NCBI GenBank assembly: GCA_902582605.1 | Contig: CACHSP010000002.1 | Location: 62,001-126,000, forward strand | DNA length: 64,000 nt | Direction of reading: 5' to 3' | Origin: an uncultured Pelagibacteraceae bacterium | Lineage (GTDB): Bacteria; Pseudomonadota; Alphaproteobacteria; Pelagibacterales; Pelagibacteraceae | Shown here: positions 53,054-63,993 of the stretch, piece after piece | How positions within the stretch are numbered: position 1 is the first letter of the stretch | How the letters are laid out: each line of letters begins with the position of its first letter | Notes under the pieces: generated by a model | What the model was told of the DNA's origin: nothing | Databases searched by the model: none | What the model saw: only the letters and a program-made list of their open reading frames with translations | Translations under genes and position numbers: made by a program

Positions 53054-54310
53054 TTATGAAATCCAAGTTTTTGTTCCAAGGCCCTTCTCATCTAACAAGT
53101 AACCTTTAGAAAATCTATTTAGACTAAATCCCTCATTTAATTCATGAACTCTATCTTGGGCAATGGTATGAGCAAATGTCCATCCAGAAGATGGAACCGA
53201 TTTGAAGCCTCCATAACACCAACCACAATTTAAATATAATCCATCGATATGAGTTTTATCAATAATTGGTGAGCCATCCATTGACATATCCATAATCCCT
53301 CCCCAAGTCCTTAACATTTTCAATCGACTTAAGAATGGAAATAAAGCAACACCTCCGGTTAAGACATGTTGTATTGTTGGAAGATTGCCTTTTTGTGCAT
53401 AACTATTATATCCATCAAGATCTCCACCCATAACCATCTCACCTTTATCTGATTGACTAATATAAAAATGTCCAGCACCAAAGGTTACCACTCCATCTAA
53501 AACTGGTTTCACTGGCTCAGAAACACAAGCTTGTAATAAATGAGTTTCTATAGGAAGTGTCATATTAAGTTTTTCTGCTAAAACATTTGTGCTGCCGGCT
53601 ACACACAATCCAATTTTTTTTGATTTAATATCTCCTCTAGACGTTCTCAAACCTGTTATTTTTCCTGCCTCAATATCAAATCCTGTTACTTCACAATTTT
53701 GAATTATATCGACACCCATTGAGTCAGCTTGTCTAGCATAACCCCATGCGACCGCATCATGTCTAGCAGTACCAGCACTTGGTTGTGCTAAGCCTCCAAA
53801 AATTGGATACCTAACATCTTCAGAAAAATCAGCCATAGGTATAATCTTTTTAACTTCCTCCCTATTAAGTAGAACAGCATCTATTCCATTTAATCTCATA
53901 GAGTTTCCTCGACGAGCATAAGCATTCATTTGTGCATCTGAATGAGCTAAATTTATTATTCCTCTTGGTGAAAACATGACATTAAAATTTAATTCCTGAC
54001 TCATGTTTCTCCACAGGTTCATTCCAAATTCATTGAACCTAGCATTATCATCATACATAAAATTTGATCTTATAATTGTGGTGTTTCTTCCTATATTTCC
54101 TCCACCAATCCATCCTTTTTCAATAACTGCCACATTAGTTATTTGATGCTCTTTAGCTAAATAGTAGGCAGTAGCTAACCCGTGGCCACCCCCACCAATA
54201 ATTACAACATCATATTCTTTTTTAGGTGTAGGATCTTTCCATGCCAAATCCCATTTTTCATGATTAGAAAAAGCATTCTTGATTAGGCTAAATACTGAAT
54301 ATTTTTGCAT
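53054..54310 (-). CDS. soxB: Sarcosine oxidase beta subunit
   Basis: A 418-residue DAO-type FAD subunit that carries the amine-oxidation site. The FAD motif is IIGGGGHGLATAYYLAKE near residue 36, with IGGGNIGRNTTIIRSNFM and WGYARQADSMGVDI further in, and CGWCYGGFKSVPSSGW near the C-terminus. It starts the sox operon and is divergent from fhs, which uses the folate C1 units produced. Confidence 0.93.
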   Translation of the reverse strand: MQKYSVFSLIKNAFSNHEKWDLAWKDPTPKKEYDVVIIGGGGHGLATAYYLAKEHQITNVAVIEKGWIGGGNIGRNTTIIRSNFMYDDNARFNEFGMNLWRNMSQELNFNVMFSPRGIINLAHSDAQMNAYARRGNSMRLNGIDAVLLNREEVKKIIPMADFSEDVRYPIFGGLAQPSAGTARHDAVAWGYARQADSMGVDIIQNCEVTGFDIEAGKITGLRTSRGDIKSKKIGLCVAGSTNVLAEKLNMTLPIETHLLQACVSEPVKPVLDGVVTFGAGHFYISQSDKGEMVMGGDLDGYNSYAQKGNLPTIQHVLTGGVALFPFLSRLKMLRTWGGIMDMSMDGSPIIDKTHIDGLYLNCGWCYGGFKSVPSSGWTFAHTIAQDRVHELNEGFSLNRFSKGYLLDEKGLGTKTWIS

Positions 54311-54433
54311 GATTAAATTTTATAATAATGAATATAAATAGTTCCTATTTTTTTTATATATAATTTTTAGATATTTCCAAAGCTCCTAAAAAGAGATACT
54401 AATCGAGCAGTTTTTGTATATTTAAAGAATTTT

Positions 54434-56119
54434 ATGGGTGAAATAAAATCAGACATTCAAATTGCAAGAGAAGCTAAAATGCAACCAATCAAAGACATTT
54501 TAGCAAAAATAAATGTTCCTGATGAAAGTTCTGCCTTCAGCCCCATGGGGCGTCACATCGCAAAAATAAATTTAGAATACCTTGATAGTCTCAAGAGTAA
54601 AAAAGAGGGAAAATTAATTTTAGTGACTGCTATAACTCCTACTCCAGCAGGGGAAGGAAAGACCACAACCTCTGTAGGTCTTAATGATGGTCTCAATAAA
54701 ATCGGAAAAAAATCTATCGTCTGTTTAAGAGAACCAAGTTTAGGTCCATCTTTTGGAATGAAAGGTGGAGCTGCTGGTGGTGGCTATGCTCAAGTTGTTC
54801 CTATGGAACAAATTAATCTTCATTTCACAGGTGACTTTCATGCAATTACATCTGCACATAATCTTTTATCTGCATTGATAGACAATCATATCTATTGGGG
54901 AAATAAACTTAATATAGATGTAAGAAGAATTGTTTGGAAAAGAGTTTTAGATATGAATGATAGATCGTTAAGATCAATTAATATTAATCTTGGTGGTGTC
55001 GCTAATGGATTCCCAAGAGAAGATGGTTTTGATATTACAGTTGCTTCAGAAATAATGGCTATCTTTTGCTTGGCTAATAATTTGGAAGATTTAGAAAATA
55101 GAATTGGAAATATTACTGTTGCTTACACAAGAGAGAAAAAACCAATATATGCTAAAGATTTAAAAGCACAGGGACCTATGACTGTTTTGTTGAAAGAAGC
55201 TATAAGACCAAACATAACTCAAACATTAGAAAATAATCCTGCAATAATTCATGGCGGGCCTTTTGCTAATATTGCACATGGGTGTAATTCTGTAATCGCA
55301 ACTAAAGCCGGACTTAAATTAGCTGACTACGTGGTAACTGAAGCTGGGTTTGGTGCGGATCTTGGTGCTGAAAAATTTCTAGATATTAAATGTAGAAAAT
55401 CTGATTTAAAACCAAATTGTGTGGTTATTGTTGCTACAATTAGAGCATTAAAAATGCATGGTGGTGTAGCCAAAGATGATCTTAAAAATGAAAACGTTGA
55501 GGCACTAAAAAAAGGTTTGGTCAACCTTGAAAGGCATGTTGAAAATGTAAAAAAATTTGGTCTTCCTGTAGCGATAGCTGTAAATCATTTTATAAAAGAC
55601 ACTGACGATGAGGTAAAAGCTTTAGTTGATTTTTGTAATAAATTAGGAATAAAGGCAAGTCTTTGTACCCACTGGGCAAATGGAGGAGAAGGTACAAAAG
55701 AATTAGCTTCACATGTTGCTGATTTATGTGAAAAAAATGAAAATAAATTTAAATTTTTATACGAAAGTAAGACACCATTGTTTAAAAAAATTGAAACAAT
55801 AGCAAAAGAAATTTACAGAGCCGATGAGGTTATTGCTGATACAAAAATTAGAGATCAACTTAAAAGTTTTGAAGAAACAGGTTATGGAGAATTACCAATT
55901 TGTGTAGCTAAAACTCAGTACAGTTTTTCAACTGATCCTAATCTCAAAGGTGCACCTACAGGTCACTCATTACCAATTAGAGAAATAAGGCTTTCCTCAG
56001 GAGCTGAATTTATAGTTGTTGTCTGTGGAGCAATAATGACAATGCCTGGATTACCAAGGGTACCAGCAGCAGACTCTATTAAACTTAATAAAAAAGGTGA
56101 AATCGAAGGGTTATTTTAA
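54434..56119 (+). CDS. fhs: Formate-tetrahydrofolate ligase
   Basis: A 561-residue enzyme making 10-formyl-THF from formate, THF and ATP (or releasing formate in reverse). The P-loop [16 protein letters not shown] is near residue 70, with [19 protein letters not shown] and [15 protein letters not shown]. Its divergent position to the SOX operon fits disposal or use of the C1 units. The stop overlaps the convergent amidotransferase gene by 4 bases. Confidence 0.95.
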   Translation: MGEIKSDIQIAREAKMQPIKDILAKINVPDESSAFSPMGRHIAKINLEYLDSLKSKKEGKLILVTAITPTPAGEGKTTTSVGLNDGLNKIGKKSIVCLREPSLGPSFGMKGGAAGGGYAQVVPMEQINLHFTGDFHAITSAHNLLSALIDNHIYWGNKLNIDVRRIVWKRVLDMNDRSLRSININLGGVANGFPREDGFDITVASEIMAIFCLANNLEDLENRIGNITVAYTREKKPIYAKDLKAQGPMTVLLKEAIRPNITQTLENNPAIIHGGPFANIAHGCNSVIATKAGLKLADYVVTEAGFGADLGAEKFLDIKCRKSDLKPNCVVIVATIRALKMHGGVAKDDLKNENVEALKKGLVNLERHVENVKKFGLPVAIAVNHFIKDTDDEVKALVDFCNKLGIKASLCTHWANGGEGTKELASHVADLCEKNENKFKFLYESKTPLFKKIETIAKEIYRADEVIADTKIRDQLKSFEETGYGELPICVAKTQYSFSTDPNLKGAPTGHSLPIREIRLSSGAEFIVVVCGAIMTMPGLPRVPAADSIKLNKKGEIEGLF

Positions 56120-56898
56120 TTCAATTCGTTAAGCCAATTTTTAAGCTCTAACATTCTCTTTTCTTTATCTGAAACTGAAATTTCTTTTTTGATAAAAGCA
56201 ATGTGTTTTTGAACTTCAGTGTTATCTTTAAATACTTTTCTACTTTCAATTAATCTTTCTTTTCTAAACTCAATAAGATTAATCATTTTTTCATAAGTTA
56301 TTTCTGGATGGTATTGTAGCCCCCAAATTTTTGTCTTATTAACCTCAAAATATAAACCTTGAACTTTATTAATCTTGTTCGAGGCTAAACAAATTCCTTT
56401 ATCAGGTATTTTTACCACCTCATCAAAATTGAATGCTGGGGAATTAAATCTTTTATCTTTATTTTTATAAAGAGGATGTTTTATTCCATTTTTGTTTATC
56501 TCTATTTCATTTGCTATACCAATATGTGAATTATCAGCCTTTTTGACTTGGCCACCTGCTGCTGTGACTGCTACTTGCATGCCCCAACAAATTGCCAAAA
56601 TTTTCCCTACTTTATTTTGACAATTTTTCATGAATTCAATTTGCCTTCTAATTTCTGGAGTATCATTATAAATATTTAAACTACTTCCACCCCAAATAAG
56701 ACCATCATACTGCTCGAGTCGATCTGATATTAATTGAATATTTTGATCTGAAGAGGGGTTAACAACATCAAATGAAAGTTCATTAGTAAAATGGCTTAAG
56801 CTATCTTTTAAACTTTCTGTATGTGTTTGAATACCATTTTCTGAAAAGCTCTCATTTTCTTCTCTCAAGTTACCCTCTACAATTAATATTTTTTTCAT
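56116..56898 (-). CDS. Class I glutamine amidotransferase
   Basis: A 260-residue GATase domain protein with the catalytic triad in [15 protein letters not shown] (Cys near residue 103), [10 protein letters not shown] (His and Glu near residue 195), and [13 protein letters not shown] at the N-terminus. Such stand-alone members transfer ammonia to or hydrolyse gamma-glutamyl compounds; in betaine/sarcosine clusters they may handle gamma-glutamyl-methylamides, an inference. It overlaps the Fe-ADH gene by 4 bases. Confidence 0.83.
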   Translation of the reverse strand: MKKILIVEGNLREENESFSENGIQTHTESLKDSLSHFTNELSFDVVNPSSDQNIQLISDRLEQYDGLIWGGSSLNIYNDTPEIRRQIEFMKNCQNKVGKILAICWGMQVAVTAAGGQVKKADNSHIGIANEIEINKNGIKHPLYKNKDKRFNSPAFNFDEVVKIPDKGICLASNKINKVQGLYFEVNKTKIWGLQYHPEITYEKMINLIEFRKERLIESRKVFKDNTEVQKHIAFIKKEISVSDKEKRMLELKNWLNELN

Positions 56899-58055
56899 TC
56901 AAACAATTCTCCTGAAATGCTATGTTGATACATCAGTTTAAGATCCTCTTGATTGATTTTTTTTGGATTACCACTAGTAGATGGATCTTCTAAAGCCATT
57001 AGAGATAATTTATTTAAATCTAGTTTGGAACAATCCATAATGTCAGATAGTTTATGGGGGATTGCTAAATCTTTTCTTAAATTCAAAATCCACGATAAAA
57101 AACTTTCAAAATTTTTATCTAAATCTAAATAATCACAAATTGAGACAATTTTTTTTTCTATAATCGATTTATTAAAAGTTAATACATACGGCATAAATAT
57201 TGCATTACTCAATCCATGGTGAACATTATATTGAGCATTAACAGGATGGCTCAATGAATGAATAGCACCTAATCCCTTTTGAAAAGCTGTCGAACCCATT
57301 GACGAAGCTGCTAAAAGATTTTGTCTAGCTTCAATATTTTTTCCATCTTGGTATGCAACAACAAGTGAATTTTTAATAAGTTTCATTCCCTCCAAAGCAA
57401 TACCATCTGCCATAGGATGAAAGTTTGGTGCACAGTATGCCTCAAGATTGTGAGCTAATGCATCCATCCCTGTTGCAGCAGTTAACCTTGGAGAAAGCTC
57501 AATAGTCAATTTTGGATCTAGAATAACAATTGAAGGTAAAATTTTTGGATGAAATATAATTTTTTTAACACCCGTTTTTTTATTGATGATTGCAGATGCT
57601 CGACCAGTTTCAGATCCTGTTCCTGCAGTAGTCGGAATTGCAATTATTGGAAAAATATTTTTATCATTAGCTCTTTTCCAATAATCTCCAACATCCTCAA
57701 AATCCCAAATAGGTCTACTTTGACCTGACATAAAAGCTATAGCTTTCCCAACATCAATTGCACTTCCTCCGCCAATCGTAATTACACCATCACAATCATT
57801 CTGTTTAAATTCTTTCACACCCTCATCGACATTCTCACCAAATGGATTTCCTGTAAAATTTGAAAATAATCTTAACTTTTTTAACTTTTTTTTAGTTTCA
57901 CTAATTACCTCCTTAATAAATGGAAGATTTACTAAATCTTTGTCAGTAACAAATAATGGATTGTTAATCTTTAAATTATAGCAAGCTTCACCTAAATCTT
58001 TAATTCTATCTTTGCCTACCCAAACTGTTGTTGGATAATTCCAATTAGATTTCAT
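56895..58055 (-). CDS. Iron-containing alcohol dehydrogenase
   Basis: A 386-residue group III ADH. Motifs: GGGSAIDVGKAIAF (NAD site), IPTTAGTGSETGRASAI, metal ligands in MDALAHNLEAYCAPNFHPMADGIA, and GAIHSLSHPVNAQYNVHHGLSNA. The substrate alcohol or aldehyde is unknown; methanol, propanediol or a hydroxyalkane oxidation are possible given the C1 context. It is operonic with the amidotransferase and gpsA-like gene. Confidence 0.87.
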   Translation of the reverse strand: MKSNWNYPTTVWVGKDRIKDLGEACYNLKINNPLFVTDKDLVNLPFIKEVISETKKKLKKLRLFSNFTGNPFGENVDEGVKEFKQNDCDGVITIGGGSAIDVGKAIAFMSGQSRPIWDFEDVGDYWKRANDKNIFPIIAIPTTAGTGSETGRASAIINKKTGVKKIIFHPKILPSIVILDPKLTIELSPRLTAATGMDALAHNLEAYCAPNFHPMADGIALEGMKLIKNSLVVAYQDGKNIEARQNLLAASSMGSTAFQKGLGAIHSLSHPVNAQYNVHHGLSNAIFMPYVLTFNKSIIEKKIVSICDYLDLDKNFESFLSWILNLRKDLAIPHKLSDIMDCSKLDLNKLSLMALEDPSTSGNPKKINQEDLKLMYQHSISGELFE

Positions 58056-58061
58056 ATTTTT

Positions 58062-59021
58062 TTAAGTGACTGTAAGTTTTCTATTATTCAATATTGCTCT
58101 AAATAAACTAATCATTAAAGGAATTTTTTTCTTATTAATTTTTCTCGTAACATATGGGGCTATTTCTCTAACTAACTGTTCTCCTTCAACAGTGTCATTA
58201 GGCATAAATCTTTTTTTTGCATTTTTAAATGTATATCCTTTTCCTAAGTAACTGCCCATTTTACTATTTCGACCGCCCGCAGCGCTTACATATAAATCAC
58301 CCACACCAGCAAGCCCAAGTGTACTTGTTTCTTTTCCTTTAAAATATTTTGTCAAATATTTCATTTCGTTAATTGATCTTTGAAATAAACTTGATGACGT
58401 ATTTAGACTTTGACCAGTACCTATAATCATTGCATATATATTTTTAATTGCTGAGCAGACCTCAACACCAATAATATCTTTCGAGAATTCATTTAAATAA
58501 TATTTTGTAGAAATTCTTTTTCCTATTTTTTTTGCAAAATTTATATTTTTATTTGCAATTATTACACTTGTTTGATGTTTTCTCGCCAATTCTTTTGCTA
58601 AGCAAGGACCTTTTAAAACTGAAATATTTTTTATCCCAGAAACTTTTTGAAGTTTCTCAGAAATAGTAAAAATTTTCTTACTCCTAGATATATATTTTAA
58701 CCCTTTGGTAAGAACCAACAAAGGTGTATTAATCTTATTTTTCTTCAACTCTTTACCAATAAAGTCTATTCCAGGTAAACTTAAAGCAATTATTATTAAA
58801 TCAAATTTTTCTTTTAATAAATCACCAGAATATTTTCGAAATTTAAGTTTTTTTGGCAAATTCATTTTTAATGCAGAATGGTATTTTCTTTTTGAGGATA
58901 ATTCTTTTATGAATTTTTTTGAGTAAGGCTCAGTAATTACAACATCATTCTTATTTTCTAGACAGGGAATTGTGAAAGCAGATCCCATGGCCCCTCCTCC
59001 AATTATTAAAAATTTTTTCAT
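58062..59021 (-). CDS. gpsA: Glycerol-3-phosphate dehydrogenase (NAD(P)+)-like
   Basis: A 319-residue GpsA-type dehydrogenase with NAD motif IIGGGAMGSAF, GPCLAKELAR, and GLAGVGDLYVSAAGGRN with SKMGSYLGKG. It is close to GpsA but somewhat shorter than the usual 330-340. The substrate is presumably dihydroxyacetone phosphate; the Fe-ADH neighbours hint at another role. It starts divergently from tmm. Confidence 0.82.
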   Translation of the reverse strand: MKKFLIIGGGAMGSAFTIPCLENKNDVVITEPYSKKFIKELSSKRKYHSALKMNLPKKLKFRKYSGDLLKEKFDLIIIALSLPGIDFIGKELKKNKINTPLLVLTKGLKYISRSKKIFTISEKLQKVSGIKNISVLKGPCLAKELARKHQTSVIIANKNINFAKKIGKRISTKYYLNEFSKDIIGVEVCSAIKNIYAMIIGTGQSLNTSSSLFQRSINEMKYLTKYFKGKETSTLGLAGVGDLYVSAAGGRNSKMGSYLGKGYTFKNAKKRFMPNDTVEGEQLVREIAPYVTRKINKKKIPLMISLFRAILNNRKLTVT

Positions 59022-59072
59022 ATTAATTTAAATTCAAAAATATTAATTAAACAAAAATTTAAAATGCAACAC

Positions 59073-59105
59073 ATACGTGAAAATTTTCTATGTCAATTTT
59101 CGTAT
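59073..59105. promoter_or_regulatory. Imperfect inverted repeat in tmm/gpsA divergent promoter region
   Basis: ATACGTGAAAATT (59073-59085) and AATTTTCGTAT (59095-59105) form an imperfect inverted repeat in the 151-base gap between the divergent starts. It could be an operator or a chance A+T-rich palindrome. Confidence 0.25.
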
Positions 59106-59172
59106 TAAGTCATTATTTTATTTTAAATTTTAATATTTTGTTAGTAAAATAACTTAATTTTTATTAAATCTT

Positions 59173-60504
59173 ATGAGTAAAGTAGCTATTATCGGTGCAG
59201 GTCCATGTGGCTTATCAATGTTAAGAGCATTTGAGCAAGCAGAAAAAAAAGGTGAAAAAATTCCTGAAGTGATTTGTTTTGAAAAACAAGAAGATTGGGG
59301 TGGTCTCTGGAATTATAGTTGGCGAACAGGTTCTGATCAGTATGGAGATCCAGTTCCAAATAGTATGTATAGATATCTTTGGTCTAATGGACCCAAGGAA
59401 TGTTTAGAGTTTGCTGACTATTCTTTTGATAAACATTTTGGCAAAGCAATTCCGTCATTTCCTCCAAGGGAGGTACTATACGACTATATTGTTGGAAGAG
59501 CTAAAAGTGGAAATTTAAAAAATAAAGTTAAATTTAATACAAGGGTCATTAATACAATCTTTAAAAATGAAAAATTTGAAATTAGCTATCAAGACAAAGT
59601 AAATGATAAAATTTTAAAAGAAAATTTCGATTTTGTAATTGTCTCAACTGGTCATTTTTCTGTTCCATTTATTCCTGAATATGAAGGAATGAAATCATTC
59701 CCAGGAAGAATTATGCACTCCCACGACTTTAGAGACGCAGAAGAGTTTAGAGGTAAAAATATTGTGGTATTAGGCAGTAGTTATTCAGCTGAAGATATTG
59801 CGCTTCAATGTAATAAGTATGGAGCAAAAAGTGTAACTATTGGATATAGACACAACCCAATGGGATTCAAATGGCCTAAAGGCATGAAAGAAGTCCATTA
59901 CCTAGATAGACTAGATGGAAAGAAAGCTATCTTTAAAGATGGTACTGAACAAGAAACCGACGTTATAATTTTATGTACAGGATACTTACACCATTTTCCA
60001 TTCTTAGAGGAAAACTTACAACTGAAGACAAGAAATAGACTCTATCCACCAAAATTATACAAAGGTGTAGTCTGGCAAGATAATCATAAACTTATGTATC
60101 TTGGCATGCAGGATCAATTTCATACATTTAATATGTTCGATTGCCAAGCTTGGTATGCTCGTGATGTAGTTATGGGTAAAATAAAAATGCCTGATAGTAA
60201 AGAAATTGAAAATGACATAAACAAATGGGTTGCAATGGAAGAAAAACTTGAAAATCCTGATCAAATGATTGATTTTCAAACAGAGTATACCAAAGAGCTA
60301 CATGAAATGTCTGATTATCCTAAAATTGATTTTGAATTAATAAGAAAACATTTTAAAGAATGGGAACATCATAAAGTTGAAGACATATCAACTTATAGAG
60401 ATAAATCTTTCTCATCCCCGGTAACAGGATCTGTTGCACCGGTTCACCACACGCCTTGGGCAAAAGCAATGGATGATACTTTAAAAACTTTTTTGAATAA
60501 ATAA
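59173..60504 (+). CDS. tmm: Trimethylamine monooxygenase (flavin-containing monooxygenase)
   Basis: A 443-residue FMO oxidising trimethylamine to TMAO with NADPH and O2. Motifs: FAD site GAGPCG (residues 8-13), FMO signature FPGRIMHSHDF (176-186, F-x-G-x3-H-x3-F), NADPH site GSSYSAED (201-208), and CTGYLHHFPF. The sequence matches the marine Tmm style (DWGGLWNYSWRTGSDQYGDPVPNSMY) in my recollection. A quaternary-amine/TMAO-type ABC transporter is next door on the other strand, convergent with its end. Confidence 0.92.
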   Translation: MSKVAIIGAGPCGLSMLRAFEQAEKKGEKIPEVICFEKQEDWGGLWNYSWRTGSDQYGDPVPNSMYRYLWSNGPKECLEFADYSFDKHFGKAIPSFPPREVLYDYIVGRAKSGNLKNKVKFNTRVINTIFKNEKFEISYQDKVNDKILKENFDFVIVSTGHFSVPFIPEYEGMKSFPGRIMHSHDFRDAEEFRGKNIVVLGSSYSAEDIALQCNKYGAKSVTIGYRHNPMGFKWPKGMKEVHYLDRLDGKKAIFKDGTEQETDVIILCTGYLHHFPFLEENLQLKTRNRLYPPKLYKGVVWQDNHKLMYLGMQDQFHTFNMFDCQAWYARDVVMGKIKMPDSKEIENDINKWVAMEEKLENPDQMIDFQTEYTKELHEMSDYPKIDFELIRKHFKEWEHHKVEDISTYRDKSFSSPVTGSVAPVHHTPWAKAMDDTLKTFLNK

Positions 60505-60511
60505 TTAAGTT

Positions 60512-62666
60512 TTAATCAATACCTAGGTGTTTTTTTCTTTTTTCAACCCATGATCTAATCAGGTTATCAAATATAAGAGCTATAAAAGCTACACAAATAC
60601 CAAGTGTTAACCCAATCCCAGCACCTTTTTTATCTGATAGTGCTTTTAATATATATTGTCCTAAATCTTCAGTACCAATGAAAGCTCCAATAATTACCAT
60701 GAATAAAGCAAATACAATTGTTTGATTTATACCAAGCATCATGTGAGGAAAAGCTAAAGGAAATTCTATCTTTGTTAACCTTTGAAATTTATTAACACCA
60801 GACATGGTTGCAGCATCGTGTAAACCAGCAGGAACACTTCTCAATCCCTCAATGGTGTATCTAGTAGCAGGTATTGTTGCATAAACTATAACAGCTATTA
60901 AAACAGATGTATCCGTAATACCAAATAACATCATCACTGGAATAAGATAAACAAATGATGGGAATGTTTGAAAAATATCACATACTCCTAACATGAAATT
61001 AGCAGAGCGTTTATTTTGAAAACATAATGTTCCAACTGTAAATCCAATAGTACAAGATACAATTACTCCAAATGTTGCCATATAAGTCGTTACTAAAGCC
61101 CTATCCCACCAAGGACTTAAGGCAATAAATAGTGTCAATCCACAAACAACTAAAGCTGAACGAATTCCACCAATTAGATATCCCGCACCAACAACCAAAA
61201 CTATAGTTGCTACAGCTGGCATCCTTAAATATAAAGCCCTCATTGGTTGAAGCACCTCTTGAATGAGCCATGTATTAAATGCTTTAATATAAACAAAAAA
61301 AGTATCAAAAATCCAATCAACCCCTTTATTCCAAAAATCAGCAGTTGATATTCCTTTATTATGTGGAACTTCAAATAGATAATTAAAACTACCTTTAAAT
61401 AAAAAGGTTCCAATGTAAGCCAGTACTATTCCAACAATTACTGTTGCTGCAAAAAATAAAATATTTTTATTTCTTTGAAAGAATGTCAGATTACCAAAAT
61501 AATCTGTTTGTTTATTAGCCCAAGCTAATGACATTTTATCTAATAAAATCGCAATTAAGCTAATACACAAGCCTGCTTCTAGTGCTAATCCTATATTTAA
61601 CTGATTTAGCGCCAATAGCAGATTAAATCCTAAACCTTTTGCACCAATAAAAGCTGAAATTACTGCCATGGAAAAACACACCATAATGACTTGGTTAACA
61701 CCAATTAAAATGTCTCTTCTTGCAGTTGGAATTAAAACTTTAAACATTAATTGCCAATTATTACATCCACTCATTCTACCAGCTTCAATTACTTCTGGAG
61801 GTACTGCTCTTAAGCCTAATATGGTTAGTAATATCATTGGTGGTATAGCGACAACCATGGTGATTATTACTGCAGCATGATCACCAACTCCAAAAAGAAC
61901 TAAAGCAGGAACCAGTACCGCATATTGCGGCATAGTCTGCATCACCAATAATATTGGATAAAGAGCTTTCTCGACACGTTTACTTTTAAATGCTGCTATT
62001 CCTAAGCCCAACCCAAAAATAAACGACAAGGGTGCCGCGACTAGTATAAATGAAAGAGTTTGCATAGATGGTTTCCATTGACCAAATATTGAAATATAAA
62101 TCATCGTTAAACCAGCAAACAATGCTAGACCTTTCCCGCTAACTTTATATGAAAGGATTGCTGCACCTGCTGCTACAATAGTCCATGGTAATCCTGGAAG
62201 TTCAGCCCAAGGATTTTTATCGATCCAATCCCAACTACTAAATGCCACTATAGTTTCAAGACCACCTAATAAAACTTCTCTTATTAACTGTATTAAGAAG
62301 GTCATAAACGCTGTTAAATTTCTACTTATTTGTAAAACTATAGGACGACTTTTAAACTCTTGTGTATCTTCATTCCAAACCTCAATTGGCATCCAATCAT
62401 TCATTAAAAAAAATAAAGAGTCGTTTATCCAAATAGGTAGCCAGCCTAGTAATGGAGGTAACCGCCAAAACACATCAAAGGCATAATATCTTACCTCTTT
62501 CCCTAAAAAACACATAACTACTCTGATTTGGATCTTTTACAAATTCTGCTTGGCCACGAATAAATTTGTATGTTTCTGGAACTTCAATAGCAAAACATAA
62601 AGCAAAAAAAACGATTAATAAAAATAACCATTGAAATGTTTTGGGGTATCTTTTTAAAAATTCCAT
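60512..62666 (-). CDS. ProW/OpuA-type ABC permease (quaternary amine or TMAO), fused and interrupted by a frameshift
   Basis: The full protein should be about 717 residues with two fused permease domains (EAA loops IEAGRMSGCNNWQLMFKVLIP and LHDAATMSGVNKFQRLTKIEF). An N-terminal membrane segment comes from the frame starting at 62666 (MEFLKRYPKTFQWLF) and must join to the long frame. Dropping one base from the A6 tract 62505-62510 (+ strand) gives SSYVFLGKEVRYYAFDV. This is the glycine betaine/TMAO class; adjacency to tmm favours TMAO. It overlaps or abuts the ATPase gene by 2 bases. Confidence 0.85.
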
Positions 62667-62668
62667 AA

Positions 62669-63697
62669 TTAATTATTATTTTTTCTTCCTCCAAAAACTG
62701 TATTAATAATTTTAGCTGGGTTTATAGAGCCCACAATTTCATTTTCACCATTGATCACAGCTACCGCTTTTTCTTGAGTAAGAATTTTTTCTGCAACATT
62801 TTCGATTATTTCATCCTTTGAAACTTTTAAATCACCTAAATCATTTTTAGATGCATCCATTACATCTTCAATTAATAAAACTTTTTCTCTTGGGACCTCT
62901 TCTGTAAACTTACGTACGTACTCTGTGGCTGGATTTAAAACAATATTAGCAGGAGTATCTAATTGCTCAATTATACCATCTTTCATAATTGCAATACGAT
63001 CAGCAAGTTTTAAAGCTTCATCAAAATCATGAGTTATAAACATAATTGTTTTTTGTAATTTTTCTTGAAGTCTTAAAAATTCATCTTGCATTTCTTTTCT
63101 TATTAAAGGATCTAAAGCTGAAAATGGTTCATCTAAAAACCAAATATCTGGTTCGACTGCTAGAGATCTAGCGATTCCAACTCGTTGTTGCTGTCCTCCA
63201 GATAATTCTCTTGGAAAATAGTTTTCTCTTCCATCAAGTCCAACTAGCTTGACCATATCCATTGCCTTACTAATACTGTCCTCAGTTTTGACACCTTTAA
63301 TCTGAAGTGGAAAAGCAATGTTCTCCACAACTGTTTTATGAGGCAGTAATGCAAAGCTTTGGAAAACCATACCCATTTTATTTCTTCTTAGCTCAATAAG
63401 CTCTTTATTGTTTAGTTGTAATAGATCTTGTCCTTCAATGAAAATTTTACCACCTGTTGCATCTGTTAATCTAGATATACATCTTAATAATGTTGATTTA
63501 CCTGAACCAGATAAACCCATCACAACTAACATCTCACCTTTTGAGACTTCAAATGATGCATTGTTTACACCTACGATACATCCATTTTTTTGAAAAGTTT
63601 TGGCATCAACATTTCCATTTGACTCTTGAAGCATTTTTTTGGCATTTGATCCAAAAATTTTGTAGACATTTTCACATTTGATTACTGTCTCAGCCAT
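62669..63697 (-). CDS. ProV/OpuA-type ABC ATPase with CBS domain
   Basis: A 342-residue ATPase. Walker A is GLSGSGKST near residue 64, the signature LSGGQQQRVGIAR, Walker B FLDEPFSALDPL and switch FITHDFDEAL. The C-terminal CBS-like half (about residues 270-340, AVINGENEIVGSINP) senses ionic state in OpuA relatives. It drives the adjacent permease. The start ATG 63697 is preferred to a TTG upstream. The substrate-binding partner is not in the window. Confidence 0.9.
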   Translation of the reverse strand: MAETVIKCENVYKIFGSNAKKMLQESNGNVDAKTFQKNGCIVGVNNASFEVSKGEMLVVMGLSGSGKSTLLRCISRLTDATGGKIFIEGQDLLQLNNKELIELRRNKMGMVFQSFALLPHKTVVENIAFPLQIKGVKTEDSISKAMDMVKLVGLDGRENYFPRELSGGQQQRVGIARSLAVEPDIWFLDEPFSALDPLIRKEMQDEFLRLQEKLQKTIMFITHDFDEALKLADRIAIMKDGIIEQLDTPANIVLNPATEYVRKFTEEVPREKVLLIEDVMDASKNDLGDLKVSKDEIIENVAEKILTQEKAVAVINGENEIVGSINPAKIINTVFGGRKNNN

Positions 63698-63762
63698 AAA
63701 TCTCAATTAAGTTATATGAAAATAAGGTAAAATTAAATCCATAATATTGTAACCATTTCCCC

Positions 63763-63993
63763 TTAAAAATTTTTAATAAAATAAACTCTAGTATCAATTC
63801 CAGTACTTAAGAAACTGAGGGCTTCACCACTAACAGTTATCGACTCATTTACTCCTACATTGTTTCCACTTACCGTAAAACCTGCAAAACACTTATTTTT
63901 TGTGGCATCCCATTTTACAAACGTCTCATCAATTTTATTTCCGTTAATCGTATAAATTTCATGAGCTCTAAAATTTAAAAAATTTGCACCCAT
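63763..63993 (-). CDS. Hypothetical protein, possibly truncated by window edge
   Basis: A beta-rich segment of 76 residues from a methionine at 63993 (MGANFLNFRAHE), ending YFIKNF. The frame stays open to the right edge (positions 63994-63999), so it may be the C-terminus of a longer protein. No signal or motif recognised. It lies 66 bases upstream of the ABC ATPase on the same strand. Confidence 0.35.
   Translation of the reverse strand: MGANFLNFRAHEIYTINGNKIDETFVKWDATKNKCFAGFTVSGNNVGVNESITVSGEALSFLSTGIDTRVYFIKNF

Noticed and set aside
54311-54433. Possible folate (THF/ZTP-like) riboswitch ahead of fhs
   Set aside because: I looked for conserved stems and found no convincing pairing; only A+T-rich promoter-like sequence is visible.
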